Source of the DNA: CAYLJJ01 sp964384025
GTDB taxonomy: Bacteria; Myxococcota_A; Bradymonadia; UBA7976; UBA1532
Assembly: GCA_964384025.1 (NCBI GenBank)
Contig: CAYLJJ010000029.1
Span: 1-60,328, forward strand
DNA: 60,328 bases
Reading direction: 5' to 3'
Of the stretch, positions 8,359 to 16,940 are shown piece after piece; position 1 is the stretch's first letter, and each line of letters starts with the position of its first letter. The position numbers and the translations under genes are program-made. The notes below the pieces were generated by a model that worked only from the letters and a program-made list of their open reading frames with translations, had not been told where the DNA came from and made no database searches.

Positions 8359-10368
8359 ATGAACGGCTCAGGTGGCTTCAGGCTCAGCGATATGAAGTTA
8401 AAGAGCAAACTCGTGCTGGCGGCAGCTTTTCCGCTGATCTGCGTTGTCGTTGTGGGGCTCACGGCGATGCAGAAGGTCAACTCACTCCATGAGACCACCT
8501 CCTGGGTTGAACACACACATGAGGCGATCCAGCTCGCCCAGGAGATTCAAGGGAGCGTCATCGATCTTGAAACCGGCCTGCGTGGCTACTTGATCTCCGG
8601 AAAAGAGGAGTTTCTTGAACCTTTCCACGCTGGCAAGAAGACGCTGAAGTTGGTGTACTCAAAGACACACAAGCATGTGGCGGACAACCCCGATCAGCTC
8701 AAGCGCATCTCGACAATTGAGGCTCTCGTTAACAGCTGGCTCAAGGAGGCGGCGGTGCCCATGATGACAAAGCGACAAGTCATCAATGAGGGCGCTGAGA
8801 TCCTCAAAAACTTCAAGGAGTTTCAGAGCCGCACTCTTGGCAAGGAGATCTTTGATGAGCTGCGGGTTGTGCTCTCAAGGCTCGAAGCCGCCCTGTCGGC
8901 GAGTGGCCACAAGAAGGCGCAGCCTATCCTGCTTCAAATCCTCCTCGATATGCTGAACATGGAGACGGGCCAGCGCGGTTTTCTGCTCAGCGGACTCGAC
9001 AGCTCCCTTGAACCTTTCAAGAGTGGGCAACTCGCCCTTGAGGGGCACATCAGAGCAATGCAGAGCTATGCGCGCTCAAATCGGCTCAGCGCGATGGAGC
9101 CCCTCATACAGCGCGTGGAGGCGTTGTCTGCTCGTTGGGTGTCTGAGGTCGCCAAGCCAGAGATCCAAGCGCGCTATGCGGTCAACGACATCAAAGTGAC
9201 CATAGATGATGTTGCAGCGGTGGTCGAGAGCGGTATCGGCAAGCGTTATATGGATCAGATTCGAGCTCAGATCGCTGGGTTTCAAGACGCTGAGCGAGCG
9301 CTCCTGAAGCCTCGCCGTGAGTTGGCCAACGCGGATGCTTCCATGGCCACCCAGGTTATCATCATCGGGAGTCTCCTGAGTGTGGTGCTCCTTCTCTTCG
9401 CTATGTTGCTCCTCAATCGCGCAGTGGCTACGCCCATCGCGAAGATCATAGAGCGGATGGAGGAGATCGCGGAGGGGGATCTCAGGCAGCGCGTCGAAGT
9501 TCATGGCGTTGATGAGATTGGGCAGTTCTCCTTATCTTTCAACGCCTTCGTAGAGAAGTTCCAGGTGGCCATGCAGGAGATCGCCAACAATGCGAGCCAG
9601 CTCGCGAGCACCTCTGCACAGATGATGGCGGTCAGCTCTTCCATGGCAAACAACGCTAACGAGACAATGATAGAGGTCAGGACCGCCAGTGACTCAGCTC
9701 AAGTCGTCAGTACGAGCGTACACTCGGTGGCAGGTGCGACCGAGGAGATGAGCGCGTCCATCAGCGAGATCGCGCAGCAAGCAACGCGGGGTGCTCAGAT
9801 CGCCAATGAAGCGACCCACGAGGCTGCGGATACGAATTCGATGGTAAAGCGGCTCGGAGAGGCCAGCCAGGAGATCAACGAGGTGACCCAACTTATCTCT
9901 CTGATCGCGGAGCAGACAAACTTGCTGGCCCTCAATGCCACGATCGAGGCGGCTCGCGCGGGAGATTCTGGGCGAGGGTTTGGGGTTGTCGCTAACGAGG
10001 TCAAGGCCCTGGCGGAGCAGACCCGGAAGGCGACAACGGAGATCGCCATGAAGGTGCAGGCGATTCAGACTGAGACAAACTCAGCTGTCCAGTCCATCAG
10101 CAACATCGCCAAGGTTGTTGAACATATCGATGAGATCTCCTCAATCATCGCTGGCGGCGTTGAGGAGCAGAAGGCCACGACCGCCGAGATCAACTCACGC
10201 CTGACAGATGCGGCGATGGCGAGCACAGAGATTTCAGAGCGCTTTGAGGGAGTCACCCGCGCTGCTGTAGGTACAAATGATGGCGCGGATGAATCAAAAG
10301 GAACCGCCTCAGAACTTTCAAAAATGGCCTCCGCTCTGGAGGCCCTACTGAGCCAGTTCAGGTATTAA
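8359..10368 (+). CDS. Methyl-accepting chemotaxis protein with two CHASE3-type sensor segments
   Basis: A 669-residue chemoreceptor. In order: an N-terminal membrane helix (about 16-37), a periplasmic domain with two CHASE3-like elements (ETGLRGYLISGKEEFLEPF near 72 and ETGQRGFLLSGLDSSLEPF near 205), a second helix near 335-360, a HAMP segment (PIAKIIERMEEIAEGDL) and a long cytoplasmic coiled coil. The hairpin tip EQTNLLALNATIEAARAG is the site that contacts CheA/CheW. Start: GAGAGGAGG precedes the ATG at 8359, though only three bases away; an ATG eleven codons later lacks a good site. No che genes are nearby, so it must signal to a kinase encoded elsewhere. The C-terminus lacks a CheR-docking pentapeptide. 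Confidence 0.93.
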   Translation: MNGSGGFRLSDMKLKSKLVLAAAFPLICVVVVGLTAMQKVNSLHETTSWVEHTHEAIQLAQEIQGSVIDLETGLRGYLISGKEEFLEPFHAGKKTLKLVYSKTHKHVADNPDQLKRISTIEALVNSWLKEAAVPMMTKRQVINEGAEILKNFKEFQSRTLGKEIFDELRVVLSRLEAALSASGHKKAQPILLQILLDMLNMETGQRGFLLSGLDSSLEPFKSGQLALEGHIRAMQSYARSNRLSAMEPLIQRVEALSARWVSEVAKPEIQARYAVNDIKVTIDDVAAVVESGIGKRYMDQIRAQIAGFQDAERALLKPRRELANADASMATQVIIIGSLLSVVLLLFAMLLLNRAVATPIAKIIERMEEIAEGDLRQRVEVHGVDEIGQFSLSFNAFVEKFQVAMQEIANNASQLASTSAQMMAVSSSMANNANETMIEVRTASDSAQVVSTSVHSVAGATEEMSASISEIAQQATRGAQIANEATHEAADTNSMVKRLGEASQEINEVTQLISLIAEQTNLLALNATIEAARAGDSGRGFGVVANEVKALAEQTRKATTEIAMKVQAIQTETNSAVQSISNIAKVVEHIDEISSIIAGGVEEQKATTAEINSRLTDAAMASTEISERFEGVTRAAVGTNDGADESKGTASELSKMASALEALLSQFRY

Positions 10369-10381
10369 AGATTTCTTTAAT
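10364..10381 (+). terminator. Possible weak terminator hairpin after the chemoreceptor gene
   Basis: A perfect 8-bp inverted repeat, ATTAAAGA at 10364-10371 and TCTTTAAT at 10374-10381, overlaps the stop codon and is followed by an AT-rich tract. The stem is only A/T except for one G-C pair, so any terminator would be weak. Confidence 0.3.
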
Positions 10382-10805
10382 TTATATGTTTTAGTTTTTA
10401 AAAAAGAGCGTTCAGATATTGTCAACTTAAGCAAACAGGTGCAATCGAAAGTGTGGATAATATCTTTGTTGCGTTCGAAAATCAACAATTATAGGTTAAG
10501 CGGGCGGGGTCTCTAGAATCGGCTTGGGACCGTAGATACAGCTTGATACTACTCGTTATATTCATCTGTACCAAACTGTGACTCCCTTTGTGACCACCAG
10601 CAAGGGCACTCCCGAGAAGATAATGCCAAAACATGCCGTATTTTTCGTAATGAGACACGAAAATATGCGGTTATAATCGTTGTATTTCATCTCTCATGAA
10701 GATGATCTCTGCCCCACCTTGAAATTGGAGTGGTGCTCATCAAATTGAGTCGTTTATCTCTCATCAAAACTTGGCAGTCCAGTCTGAATTCGTCACGATG
10801 GATCT
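10369..10805. other. AT-rich intergenic region with an imperfect inverted repeat
   Basis: About 440 bases with no supported gene. An imperfect inverted repeat lies at 10636-10648 (CCGTATTTTTCGT) and 10657-10670 (ACGAAAATATGCGG), with an 8-base loop, about 135 bases before the CBS gene. It could be an operator or a stem-loop in a leader transcript; nothing else identifies it. Confidence 0.35.
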
Positions 10806-11270
10806 ATGAATACACAATCACCTGAGACAACCGCCCGCGATGTGATGAATATCGCGCCAACCGTAACCCCTTCTACCTCGATCAAAGAGCTCGCGAAGAT
10901 GCTCCTCAACACAGGCCTTGATGGCGCGTGCGTAGTCGAGAAAGAGCGCCTCGTGGGTGTTGTGACTGCTATGGATCTCATCTTCCAGAAGAAACGGGTG
11001 CACCTGCCCTCGTTCTTCACCTTCCTCGACGCCCTCATCCCGCTTGAATCGCCCAGTCGGCTTGAGGAGGAGCTGCGGAAGCTTGCAGGCTCCACTGTCG
11101 CAGACATCATGACTACTTCCATCCGTACTGTCTCCAGCCACACTCCCCTCGATGAAGTCGCCCAGCTCATGGTGGAGCATCATCTGACGATCTTGCCCGT
11201 CATTGATGGCCCACGGCTGTTAGGGATGGTAGATAAGCCTACCATGATTCGTGTCGCTGTGGGTATTTGA
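10806..11270 (+). CDS. CBS-domain pair protein
   Basis: A 154-residue soluble protein made of two CBS domains (about residues 10-62 and 93-150) and nothing else. Domain 1 shows the pattern ARDVMNIAPTVTPSTSIKELAKML ending GVVTAMDLI, split by a short spacer; domain 2 shows VADIMTTSIRTVSSHTPLDEVAQLM and TILPVIDGPRLLGMVDK. CBS pairs bind adenosine nucleotides and usually regulate a partner; stand-alone pairs are often sensors of energy state or redox partners. No partner is encoded alongside. The ribosome binding site is weak (GATGGAT upstream of ATG). The gene stands alone between two AT-rich gaps, downstream of the chemoreceptor. Confidence 0.85.
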   Translation: MNTQSPETTARDVMNIAPTVTPSTSIKELAKMLLNTGLDGACVVEKERLVGVVTAMDLIFQKKRVHLPSFFTFLDALIPLESPSRLEEELRKLAGSTVADIMTTSIRTVSSHTPLDEVAQLMVEHHLTILPVIDGPRLLGMVDKPTMIRVAVGI

Positions 11271-11674
11271 AGGTTTCTATTCTCTTTACCACTGGTTCTT
11301 TTGCTGTTGTCAATGAAATCGCACAGCGCCTACGTAAGAAAGAAAGTTGTCTTTTCGGTAGTACGGTGATACTAATTTTTTAAAATGCTCGCACTTGGTA
11401 TTTAACTTGAGAATTCTTCTAAATATCCATAAAAAACGAATACCATGAGGTGTTTATAAGCTTATAAAGATAAAATACTGGGATGTTCGTATTTGAAATC
11501 CAATTTTTTAGTTGAAAAAAGTATGTTACAACACAAAAAACAAGCATGCAAATGCAACCCATGTAATAAACAATTCTTTGAGAATCCCAACCGTGCATCT
11601 TTAAGGAGAGCTTACTTCGAGATCGGCGATATCGAAGAAATATCCTCTCGCCTTTTAAGGTTCTCTCCTGCCTG
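11271..11674. other. AT-rich intergenic region
   Basis: About 400 bases, strongly AT-rich between 11360 and 11560. Short overlapping frames on both strands (60 codons plus, about 100 codons minus) have unlike composition, no ribosome binding sites and no recognisable motifs; I treat them as accidental. The promoter of the secreted-protein gene at 11675 should lie here, but no clear hexamers stand out. Confidence 0.4.
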
Positions 11675-12388
11675 ATGAGATGCTTGATCCTCTTTCTGTT
11701 GATGACAAGCGGGCTGAGCGCCACGCCCAGACCAAACTCTGAGGAGCTGCTCTGCCCTCCAAAGAGACGACAGGTCTGGTTAGAAGGCTTTCAGTTGGCG
11801 GTAGATATCAAGCGGGCGCTGCTGGCCATCCGCCCCCTCAAAGGCTCCTCTCCGAAGGTAGAGCGCCTACAGTTTCAGCCTGGAGATCTTTTGGTAGCGC
11901 TGGCCCCGAGCGAGATCAACGCTGTCTTGGGGGCTTTTCATGAGCAGCGCTTGCGGATTAAACTCAGCCAAAAATCTCAACGATGTGGGGCTTTCCAAAC
12001 CCAGAAGATCAGCTTCTTCGACCTTCAGCTGCCCCTGACAGAGGTTGAACCTGAGTATCAAAGAAGGCGACCTGAGCTGCGTGTGCGGGTCGGAGGAGAT
12101 GGGCCTGGTGGAACGCAGCTTCGTCTTCGAGCAGAGCAGATCGCGAGGCGCTGCCTCCGCTATATGAACACCTCTCTGCTGCGCGGAGCGCTTATCGTCG
12201 AGCTGCGCAGCAGCCCTCTTGGGCTGCCTGAGCCCCCTCGGATGGTGGTCGATGGCCTTATCCGGCCTCTATTGAGCCGCTGCCTCCTCAATGAGCTTCG
12301 ACACAGCGAGCTGCTTTGGAGAGAGCTGCCTCCTGGTGCCCGTGATCTCCTCCCCTTTTATTTTGGGCCTCGTGTAGATTCTCCCTGA
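11675..12388 (+). CDS. Exported protein, unknown function
   Basis: 237 residues with a cleavable signal peptide (LILFLLMTSGLSA, cleavage near residue 16). The mature part contains four Cys (in LLCPP, RCGAF, RCLRY and RCLLN) and many Arg and Leu. Its central part has alternating polar and hydrophobic residues typical of beta strands (VERLQFQPGDLLVAL). Family not recognised. It converges on the minus-strand signal-peptidase-like gene, and the two coding regions overlap by 31 bases at their 3' ends. The ribosome binding site before the ATG is weak. Confidence 0.65.
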   Translation: MRCLILFLLMTSGLSATPRPNSEELLCPPKRRQVWLEGFQLAVDIKRALLAIRPLKGSSPKVERLQFQPGDLLVALAPSEINAVLGAFHEQRLRIKLSQKSQRCGAFQTQKISFFDLQLPLTEVEPEYQRRRPELRVRVGGDGPGGTQLRLRAEQIARRCLRYMNTSLLRGALIVELRSSPLGLPEPPRMVVDGLIRPLLSRCLLNELRHSELLWRELPPGARDLLPFYFGPRVDSP

Positions 12389-13056
12389 GTTGAGGGTAGA
12401 ATCCGTGCGTCTCCCTGCCAAAGAAGATCCCTAACTCGACCTGAGATCCAAGCTCGGGGAACCACCCCTGAGAGCTTATCCAAGGGGCAGCTGCGGCGAT
12501 TGTCACAGAGCAGGAAGAGATGCCCTGGAGGAATCTCCATCTCAGGCAGCTCCATCATCCAGGGCTTGGCACTGCCCAGATGATCGCCCAGGATATGGTG
12601 CTGTTGTTGAGGATTGAGTGGCTCAGTAAAGGATTGCTGACGAAGGGTTCGATCCGCCTCTCGATAAGCAAAGGGCTCCTCTACATGAACCTCCAAAGGC
12701 AGCTCATCCAAGACCAGGAGTCCATCAAGGGAGGCGATCTGCTGACCCTCCAAAGCCAAGACACGGCGAAGGACACGGCGCTCGCCCTGCTCAACGAGGA
12801 CAACATCTCCCTGGGTGATCTCGGGCTGAGCCTGAATCAGAAGGATGTCCCCCTCTAGGATATTGGGAGCCATAGTATTGCCGCGCACGATGACCAACTC
12901 AAAGAGAAAGATCCGCACCAACAGCAACAACAATAGAGGAGGGAGCAGCAGCCACTTGAGGAGACCTCTGCGCCTGGGTCGCCAAGCGGAAGATGAGGAG
13001 AGTGAGGATCTCCTCTTGCCAGAGAGCAATCGGCGCCTGGGTCGTCGGCGCTTCAT
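12358..13056 (-). CDS. Signal peptidase I-like protein lacking the canonical Ser/Lys pair
   Basis: 232 residues: a very basic N-terminus (Arg/Lys-rich to about 30), one membrane helix (about 35-57) and an S26-family periplasmic fold. The family boxes are recognisable but altered. Where active enzymes have G-x-SM-x-P, this one reads GNTMAP with Thr61. Where they have the Lys of the KRV box, this one reads RRVLALEG with Arg97. The C-terminal box is CDNRRSCPLD (184-193) instead of GDNRDNSxDS. I checked both codons on the minus strand (ACT and CGC). It is last in the rib-nusB operon, 19 bases after nusB. It may be inactive, a binding protein, or an unusual Thr-dependent enzyme; a normal lepB would then be needed elsewhere. 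Confidence 0.75.
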   Translation of the reverse strand: MKRRRPRRRLLSGKRRSSLSSSSAWRPRRRGLLKWLLLPPLLLLLLVRIFLFELVIVRGNTMAPNILEGDILLIQAQPEITQGDVVLVEQGERRVLRRVLALEGQQIASLDGLLVLDELPLEVHVEEPFAYREADRTLRQQSFTEPLNPQQQHHILGDHLGSAKPWMMELPEMEIPPGHLFLLCDNRRSCPLDKLSGVVPRAWISGRVRDLLWQGDARILPSTQGESTRGPK

Positions 13057-13075
13057 TCAGATGGGGAGGAGGCCA

Positions 13076-13576
13076 TCAGAGCCGCTCAAGCTCCTGAGCG
13101 ATACGATCCAGAACACCGTTGACAAACTTGCTGCTCTTGTCGGTCCCATAGCGTTTGGCGATCTCGATCGCTTCGTTGAGGACCGCAGGCCCTGGCGTTC
13201 CCCCCTCAAAGGCCAACTCAAAGACCGCTAGACGCAGGATGTTGCGATCCACCCGGTTCATCCGCAGCACTTTCCAGTTGTGAGAGAAGCGCTGGATCAG
13301 CTCGTCGATGTTCTGGCGGTTGTCCATCACCCCTTGAACAAGCAGCTCGACAAAGGGCCAGTGCCGCTCCTCAGAGAGGAGGTGCTGAAGATGCTTGAGT
13401 TGGCGTGGGGAGAGCTGATTGAAGAGGCTCTCCAAAAACTCAGGATCGTCCCGGAAGGACTCAGCGAAAGAGTTGAGCGCCTCTGATGAGTCCTGGAATC
13501 TGCGAAGGTCCAGAGTAAAGAGGACCAGAAAAGCCCACTCCCGAGCAACATGACGACCTGAGATGGGGGTGCTCAC
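13076..13576 (-). CDS. nusB: Transcription antitermination factor NusB
   Basis: 166 residues matching the NusB helical fold: N-terminal GRHVAREWAFLVLFTLD, then VELLVQGVMDNRQNIDELI, LRMNRVDRNILRLAVFEL near residue 105 and the C-terminal AVLNEAIEIAKRYGTDKSSKFVNGVLD. NusB binds boxA RNA with NusE (S10) during rRNA antitermination. The GTG start overlaps the ribH stop (GTGA), so it is translationally coupled to ribH, the usual ribH-nusB arrangement. About 20 residues longer than typical because of an insertion near residues 45-65. Confidence 0.96.
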   Translation of the reverse strand: MSTPISGRHVAREWAFLVLFTLDLRRFQDSSEALNSFAESFRDDPEFLESLFNQLSPRQLKHLQHLLSEERHWPFVELLVQGVMDNRQNIDELIQRFSHNWKVLRMNRVDRNILRLAVFELAFEGGTPGPAVLNEAIEIAKRYGTDKSSKFVNGVLDRIAQELERL

Positions 13577-14049
13577 GAGGCCCCCATCTTCTTGAGGAGA
13601 TCGGCCATCTCAATGGCAGAGAGGGCTGCCTCGGCGCCCTTGTTTCCAGCCTTGGTGCCCGCCCGCTCGATCGCCTGCTCGATGCTGTCGGTGGTGAGGA
13701 CGCCAAAGGTGATGGGGATCCCCATCTGTAGAGAGACCTGAGCCAAGCCCTTGCTGCTCTCAGCCGCGACATAATCAAAGTGGGGTGTGCTCCCCCGGAT
13801 GATCGCGCCCAGGGCGATGATGGCGTCTACCTTACCGCTGGTAGCCACCCGCTTAGCCAATAGAGGCAACTCCCAGGCGCCAGGGACCTTGAAGACCTGA
13901 ACATCTTCAGCGCGGACACCGTGACGCCGCAATGTGTCCATAGCGCCTTCTAAGAGACGATCGACGATAAAGTGGTTAAAGCGCGTGACCAGGATGCCAA
14001 AGCGAAGCCCCTGGGCGATAAGTTGGCCTTCTAGAGTGCGTGGGTTCAT
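13573..14049 (-). CDS. ribH: 6,7-dimethyl-8-ribityllumazine synthase
   Basis: 158 residues, the usual size. It condenses 5-amino-6-ribitylaminouracil with 3,4-dihydroxy-2-butanone 4-phosphate, the penultimate step of riboflavin synthesis. Family features seen: RFNHFIVDRLLEGA near the N-terminus, VPGAWELPLLAKR, the substrate loop ALGAIIRGSTPHFDYV with the catalytic His, and FGVLTTDSIEQAIERAGTKAGNKG. The ATG has GGAGAG about five bases upstream. It sits between ribBA and nusB in the operon. Confidence 0.97.
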   Translation of the reverse strand: MNPRTLEGQLIAQGLRFGILVTRFNHFIVDRLLEGAMDTLRRHGVRAEDVQVFKVPGAWELPLLAKRVATSGKVDAIIALGAIIRGSTPHFDYVAAESSKGLAQVSLQMGIPITFGVLTTDSIEQAIERAGTKAGNKGAEAALSAIEMADLLKKMGAS

Positions 14050-14070
14050 GACTCTCCAATCTCTTGATCT

Positions 14071-15186
14071 TTAAGCTTTGCTTGGGCGCGGTGGGATAGA
14101 GATCTGCTCGACGATCTCCAGACCATAGCCCTCCAAGCCTTTGATGCGCGCCTCGCTACAGCTTAACAAGCGGATCTTTTTGACCCCCTGATCCAGGAGA
14201 ATCTGCGCTCCAATTCCAAACTCTCTTAGGGTCGCGATCGGCTCAGGTCCCCCCCGAAGCTCCTGAGAGACACGCGGGGCGGGTTTCTGGAGGTAGACCA
14301 GGACCCCTTGACCCTCCGCCTCCATACAGCGGAGGGCATACTCCAGACGCCAACGTGAGTCATAGGGAGCACAGCGAAAGACATCGCCCAACAAGCTCTC
14401 TTGATGAACACGACCCAGGACAGGCTGTCTTGGATCAGGTGTCCCTTTGACGATGGCGAGGTGCTCCAGGGCGCCCACCTTACTGCGGTAGCTGAGAACC
14501 TTAAACTCGCCTATCTCCGCGACCTCCAAGCGCTGCTCGGCGATGCGCTTGACCAAGCGCTCCTTACAGAGGCGATAGCTGATGATGTCTGCCACCGAGA
14601 GCATCAAGAGGCCTCGCTCACGAGCAAAAACCTCCAGCTGAGGTCGACGAGACATGCTGCCATCCTCGTTCATGATCTCGCAGATCACCCCAGCGGGCTC
14701 TAGGCCCGCGAGGCGAGCCAGATCGACAGAGCCCTCTGTCTGCCCTGTGCGCACCAACACCCCTCCCGCCTTGGCGCGTAGGGGGAAGATATGCCCTGGG
14801 CGCGAGAGCTGCTCAGGGCGAGCTTGGGGAGCGACCGCCGTGCGGATGGTGTGAGCTCGGTCTGCTGCGCTGATCCCCGTAGTTACTCCTTCGGCGGCCT
14901 CTATGCTCACCGTAAAAGCGGTCCCAAACTTACTGTTGTTCTCGTTCACCATCAGCGGGAGGTTCAGCTGGTCACAGCGAGCAGGGGTCAGGGAGAGGCA
15001 GATCAGACCACGGCCCTCTCGGGCCATAAAGTTGATGCTCTGGGCGGTGACCTTCTCGGCGGCCATCACCAGATCACCTTCATTCTCTCGATCCTCATCA
15101 TCGACGAGGATCACCATCTCACCCTGGCGGATCAGCTGGATGGCTTGCTCGACACGCTCCAGGCTCTCAGACTCTCGATCATTCAT
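14071..15186 (-). CDS. ribB: RibBA-type protein: DHBP synthase with degenerate GTP cyclohydrolase II domain
   Basis: The N-terminal domain (to about residue 205) is a complete 3,4-dihydroxy-2-butanone 4-phosphate synthase: DDEDRENEGDL, FMAREGRGLICL, RPGHIFPLRA, RTGQTEGSVDLARLAGL. The C-terminal half keeps the GTP cyclohydrolase II outline (RVHQESLLGDVF near residue 260, REFGIGAQILLDQGVKKIRLLS) but lacks the CxxGDxxxSxxCxC zinc site: the first Cys is Ser and CDCG is replaced. The usual YLRQEGRGIGL loop is also gone. I infer that only the DHBP synthase activity remains. Start: the ATG at 15186 is used here; a TTG at 15201 overlapping the ribE stop (TTGA) would add five residues. Confidence 0.92.
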   Translation of the reverse strand: MNDRESESLERVEQAIQLIRQGEMVILVDDEDRENEGDLVMAAEKVTAQSINFMAREGRGLICLSLTPARCDQLNLPLMVNENNSKFGTAFTVSIEAAEGVTTGISAADRAHTIRTAVAPQARPEQLSRPGHIFPLRAKAGGVLVRTGQTEGSVDLARLAGLEPAGVICEIMNEDGSMSRRPQLEVFARERGLLMLSVADIISYRLCKERLVKRIAEQRLEVAEIGEFKVLSYRSKVGALEHLAIVKGTPDPRQPVLGRVHQESLLGDVFRCAPYDSRWRLEYALRCMEAEGQGVLVYLQKPAPRVSQELRGGPEPIATLREFGIGAQILLDQGVKKIRLLSCSEARIKGLEGYGLEIVEQISIPPRPSKA

Positions 15187-15197
15187 CTCTTTATAAC

Positions 15198-15842
15198 TCA
15201 ATCAGTAAAGCCGCAGCGGGCCAGAAGCTCTAGATCGATGCTCCCCTGGGCACGGCTCCCAAGGAGGCGCTCTACATACTTTCCCAGGAGATCCACCTCT
15301 AGGTTGACCTGTGAACCAGGGCGTTTTTTATGAAGCTGAACAACACCTTGGCTATGGGGGATAAGGACTACGCTAAAGCGCCCAGGCTTGAGATCATTGA
15401 TGGTCAGGCTGATCCCATCTATGGCGATAGAACCCTTCTCAACCAGGTAGCGCTCCAGCCCTGAGGGCAGAGAGAACCAGAGGCGCAGGGCCTCGCCCAG
15501 AGGCTCACTGCGCTCCAGACGACCTAGGCCATCGATATGACCGGCGACGAGATGTCCTCCCAGACGATCTCCCAGCTTCAACGCGCGCTCTAGATGAAGC
15601 AGCTCTCCTGGACGGCGCTGTCCCAGGGTGCTGCGGCTCAGGCTCTCTACAGAGGCCTCCACCCTGAACTCTCGCTCTGTAAAGGCGATGACGCTCAAAC
15701 AGGCACCATCTACAGCTACGCTGTCCCCCAGGCGCATCCCCTCCAGCAGCTCAGCAGGCGCGCTGATCTCAAGCTGAAGTCCAGGCCCTCTCCGCTGTAG
15801 GCCCTTAAGCTGGCCGCTGGCCTCGACGAGACCTGTAAACAT
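15198..15842 (-). CDS. ribE: Riboflavin synthase alpha chain
   Basis: 214 residues, a normal length. Two lumazine-binding barrels are visible: the first starts MFTGLVEASGQL and carries GDSVAVDGACLSV, the second starts GGHLVAGHIDGLGRLE and carries KGSIAIDGISLTIN. The enzyme dismutates two 6,7-dimethyl-8-ribityllumazine to riboflavin. The start ATG is preceded by AAGGAG. It lies between ribD (17 bases away) and ribBA (overlapping). Confidence 0.97.
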   Translation of the reverse strand: MFTGLVEASGQLKGLQRRGPGLQLEISAPAELLEGMRLGDSVAVDGACLSVIAFTEREFRVEASVESLSRSTLGQRRPGELLHLERALKLGDRLGGHLVAGHIDGLGRLERSEPLGEALRLWFSLPSGLERYLVEKGSIAIDGISLTINDLKPGRFSVVLIPHSQGVVQLHKKRPGSQVNLEVDLLGKYVERLLGSRAQGSIDLELLARCGFTD

Positions 15843-15859
15843 AGAGGGCTCCTTAAATA

Positions 15860-16924
15860 TCAGCGGCGGGCAGGGTACAAGATCTGGCCTCGAAAGCGCA
15901 GATCCCTCCCTAGAATTTTGATCTCAGGTTGATCGATACGCCAAGCAGCAGAGACGCTGGGGACTGAGGGCAGGTTCAAGACCGGGCGACCTCGCCCCAG
16001 CCAGAGCGGCGCGACATAGAAAAGAGCCTCATCTGCCAAGCCCTCTTTAAGGAGGCTGCCGTGGAGATGCCCTCCCCCCTCCACCAGGAGAGAGAGGACC
16101 CCTCGACGGGCCAGGGCCTCAAGCATCGGCTTCAAAGCCAGCCCCTCTGGCGCCAACGGCAGGGCCTCCAACTCAGCGCCTCGCTCTTCAAGAGCAGAGA
16201 TCCGCTCAGGGGCAACCTCAGGTCCATGGAAAATGAGCGCTCCGGGTCGCAGGAGGGCCGCATCTGGGGGAAGCCTGAGGAGCCTGTCCAGGAGGACTGG
16301 ACGGGGGTCTTCCCCCTCTGCCAAACGCACGTTCAGGCGGGGGTTATCGGCCAGCGCAGTTCCTGAAGCGACCAGGACAGCATCTACCTGAGCGCGCAGC
16401 GCATGCACCTCTCGCCGTGCCTCCTCTCCGGTGATCCATTTGGAGTCCCCGCTCTGGGTGGCGATGCGACCATCTAAGCTGACGGCAGCCTTGATGATCA
16501 CCCAGGGGCGACCCTCCAAGAAGCGGAAGAAGGGGGCGAGCTGCAGGGCACAGGCCTCAGCTTCACAGCCCTGTTTGACCTCAATGCCAGCAGCGCGGAG
16601 GGCCTGAACCCCGCCCCCATCGACCAGAGGGTTGGGATCTTGAAGCCCTACGAAGACACGCTTGATCCCCGCTGTGATGATCGCCTCGGTGCAGGGAGGG
16701 GTTCGCCCTTGATGGCAACAGGGCTCGAGGGTGACATAGAGATCAGCCCCTCGGGCGGCGGCGCCCGCCTCTCTGAGGGCTAAGATCTCCGCGTGAGCTT
16801 CTCCAGGAGGTTGAGTCACACCCCTCCCCAGGATCTCTCCCTCCCGCGCGATGACACAGCCCACCATCGGATTGGGGCTGACTCGATGCCGGGCCTCTGC
16901 GACCAAGCGGAGGGCCTCTCTCAT
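15860..16924 (-). CDS. ribD: Bifunctional riboflavin biosynthesis deaminase/reductase RibD
   Basis: 354 residues. The N-terminal cytidine-deaminase-like domain has the zinc motifs HAE near residue 43 and EPCCHQGRTPPC near 67-78; the C-terminal domain (from about 140) is the NADPH-dependent pyrimidine reductase (VSLDGRIATQSGDSKWITGEEAR, LLVEGGGHLHGSLL). It catalyses the deamination and side-chain reduction of the pyrimidine intermediate. The N-terminus is slightly short for the family and no strong ribosome binding site precedes the ATG, so the true start might be a few codons upstream. It follows rpiB after 16 bases in the same operon. Confidence 0.96.
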   Translation of the reverse strand: MREALRLVAEARHRVSPNPMVGCVIAREGEILGRGVTQPPGEAHAEILALREAGAAARGADLYVTLEPCCHQGRTPPCTEAIITAGIKRVFVGLQDPNPLVDGGGVQALRAAGIEVKQGCEAEACALQLAPFFRFLEGRPWVIIKAAVSLDGRIATQSGDSKWITGEEARREVHALRAQVDAVLVASGTALADNPRLNVRLAEGEDPRPVLLDRLLRLPPDAALLRPGALIFHGPEVAPERISALEERGAELEALPLAPEGLALKPMLEALARRGVLSLLVEGGGHLHGSLLKEGLADEALFYVAPLWLGRGRPVLNLPSVPSVSAAWRIDQPEIKILGRDLRFRGQILYPARR

Positions 16925-16940
16925 GAACAGGGGAAAGATC

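Noticed and set aside
11419..11724. Overlapping short frames on both strands in the 11.3-11.7 kb gap
   Set aside because: AT-rich DNA gives long frames by chance; no ribosome binding site, no known motifs, and one of them crosses the start of the clearly signal-bearing gene at 11675.
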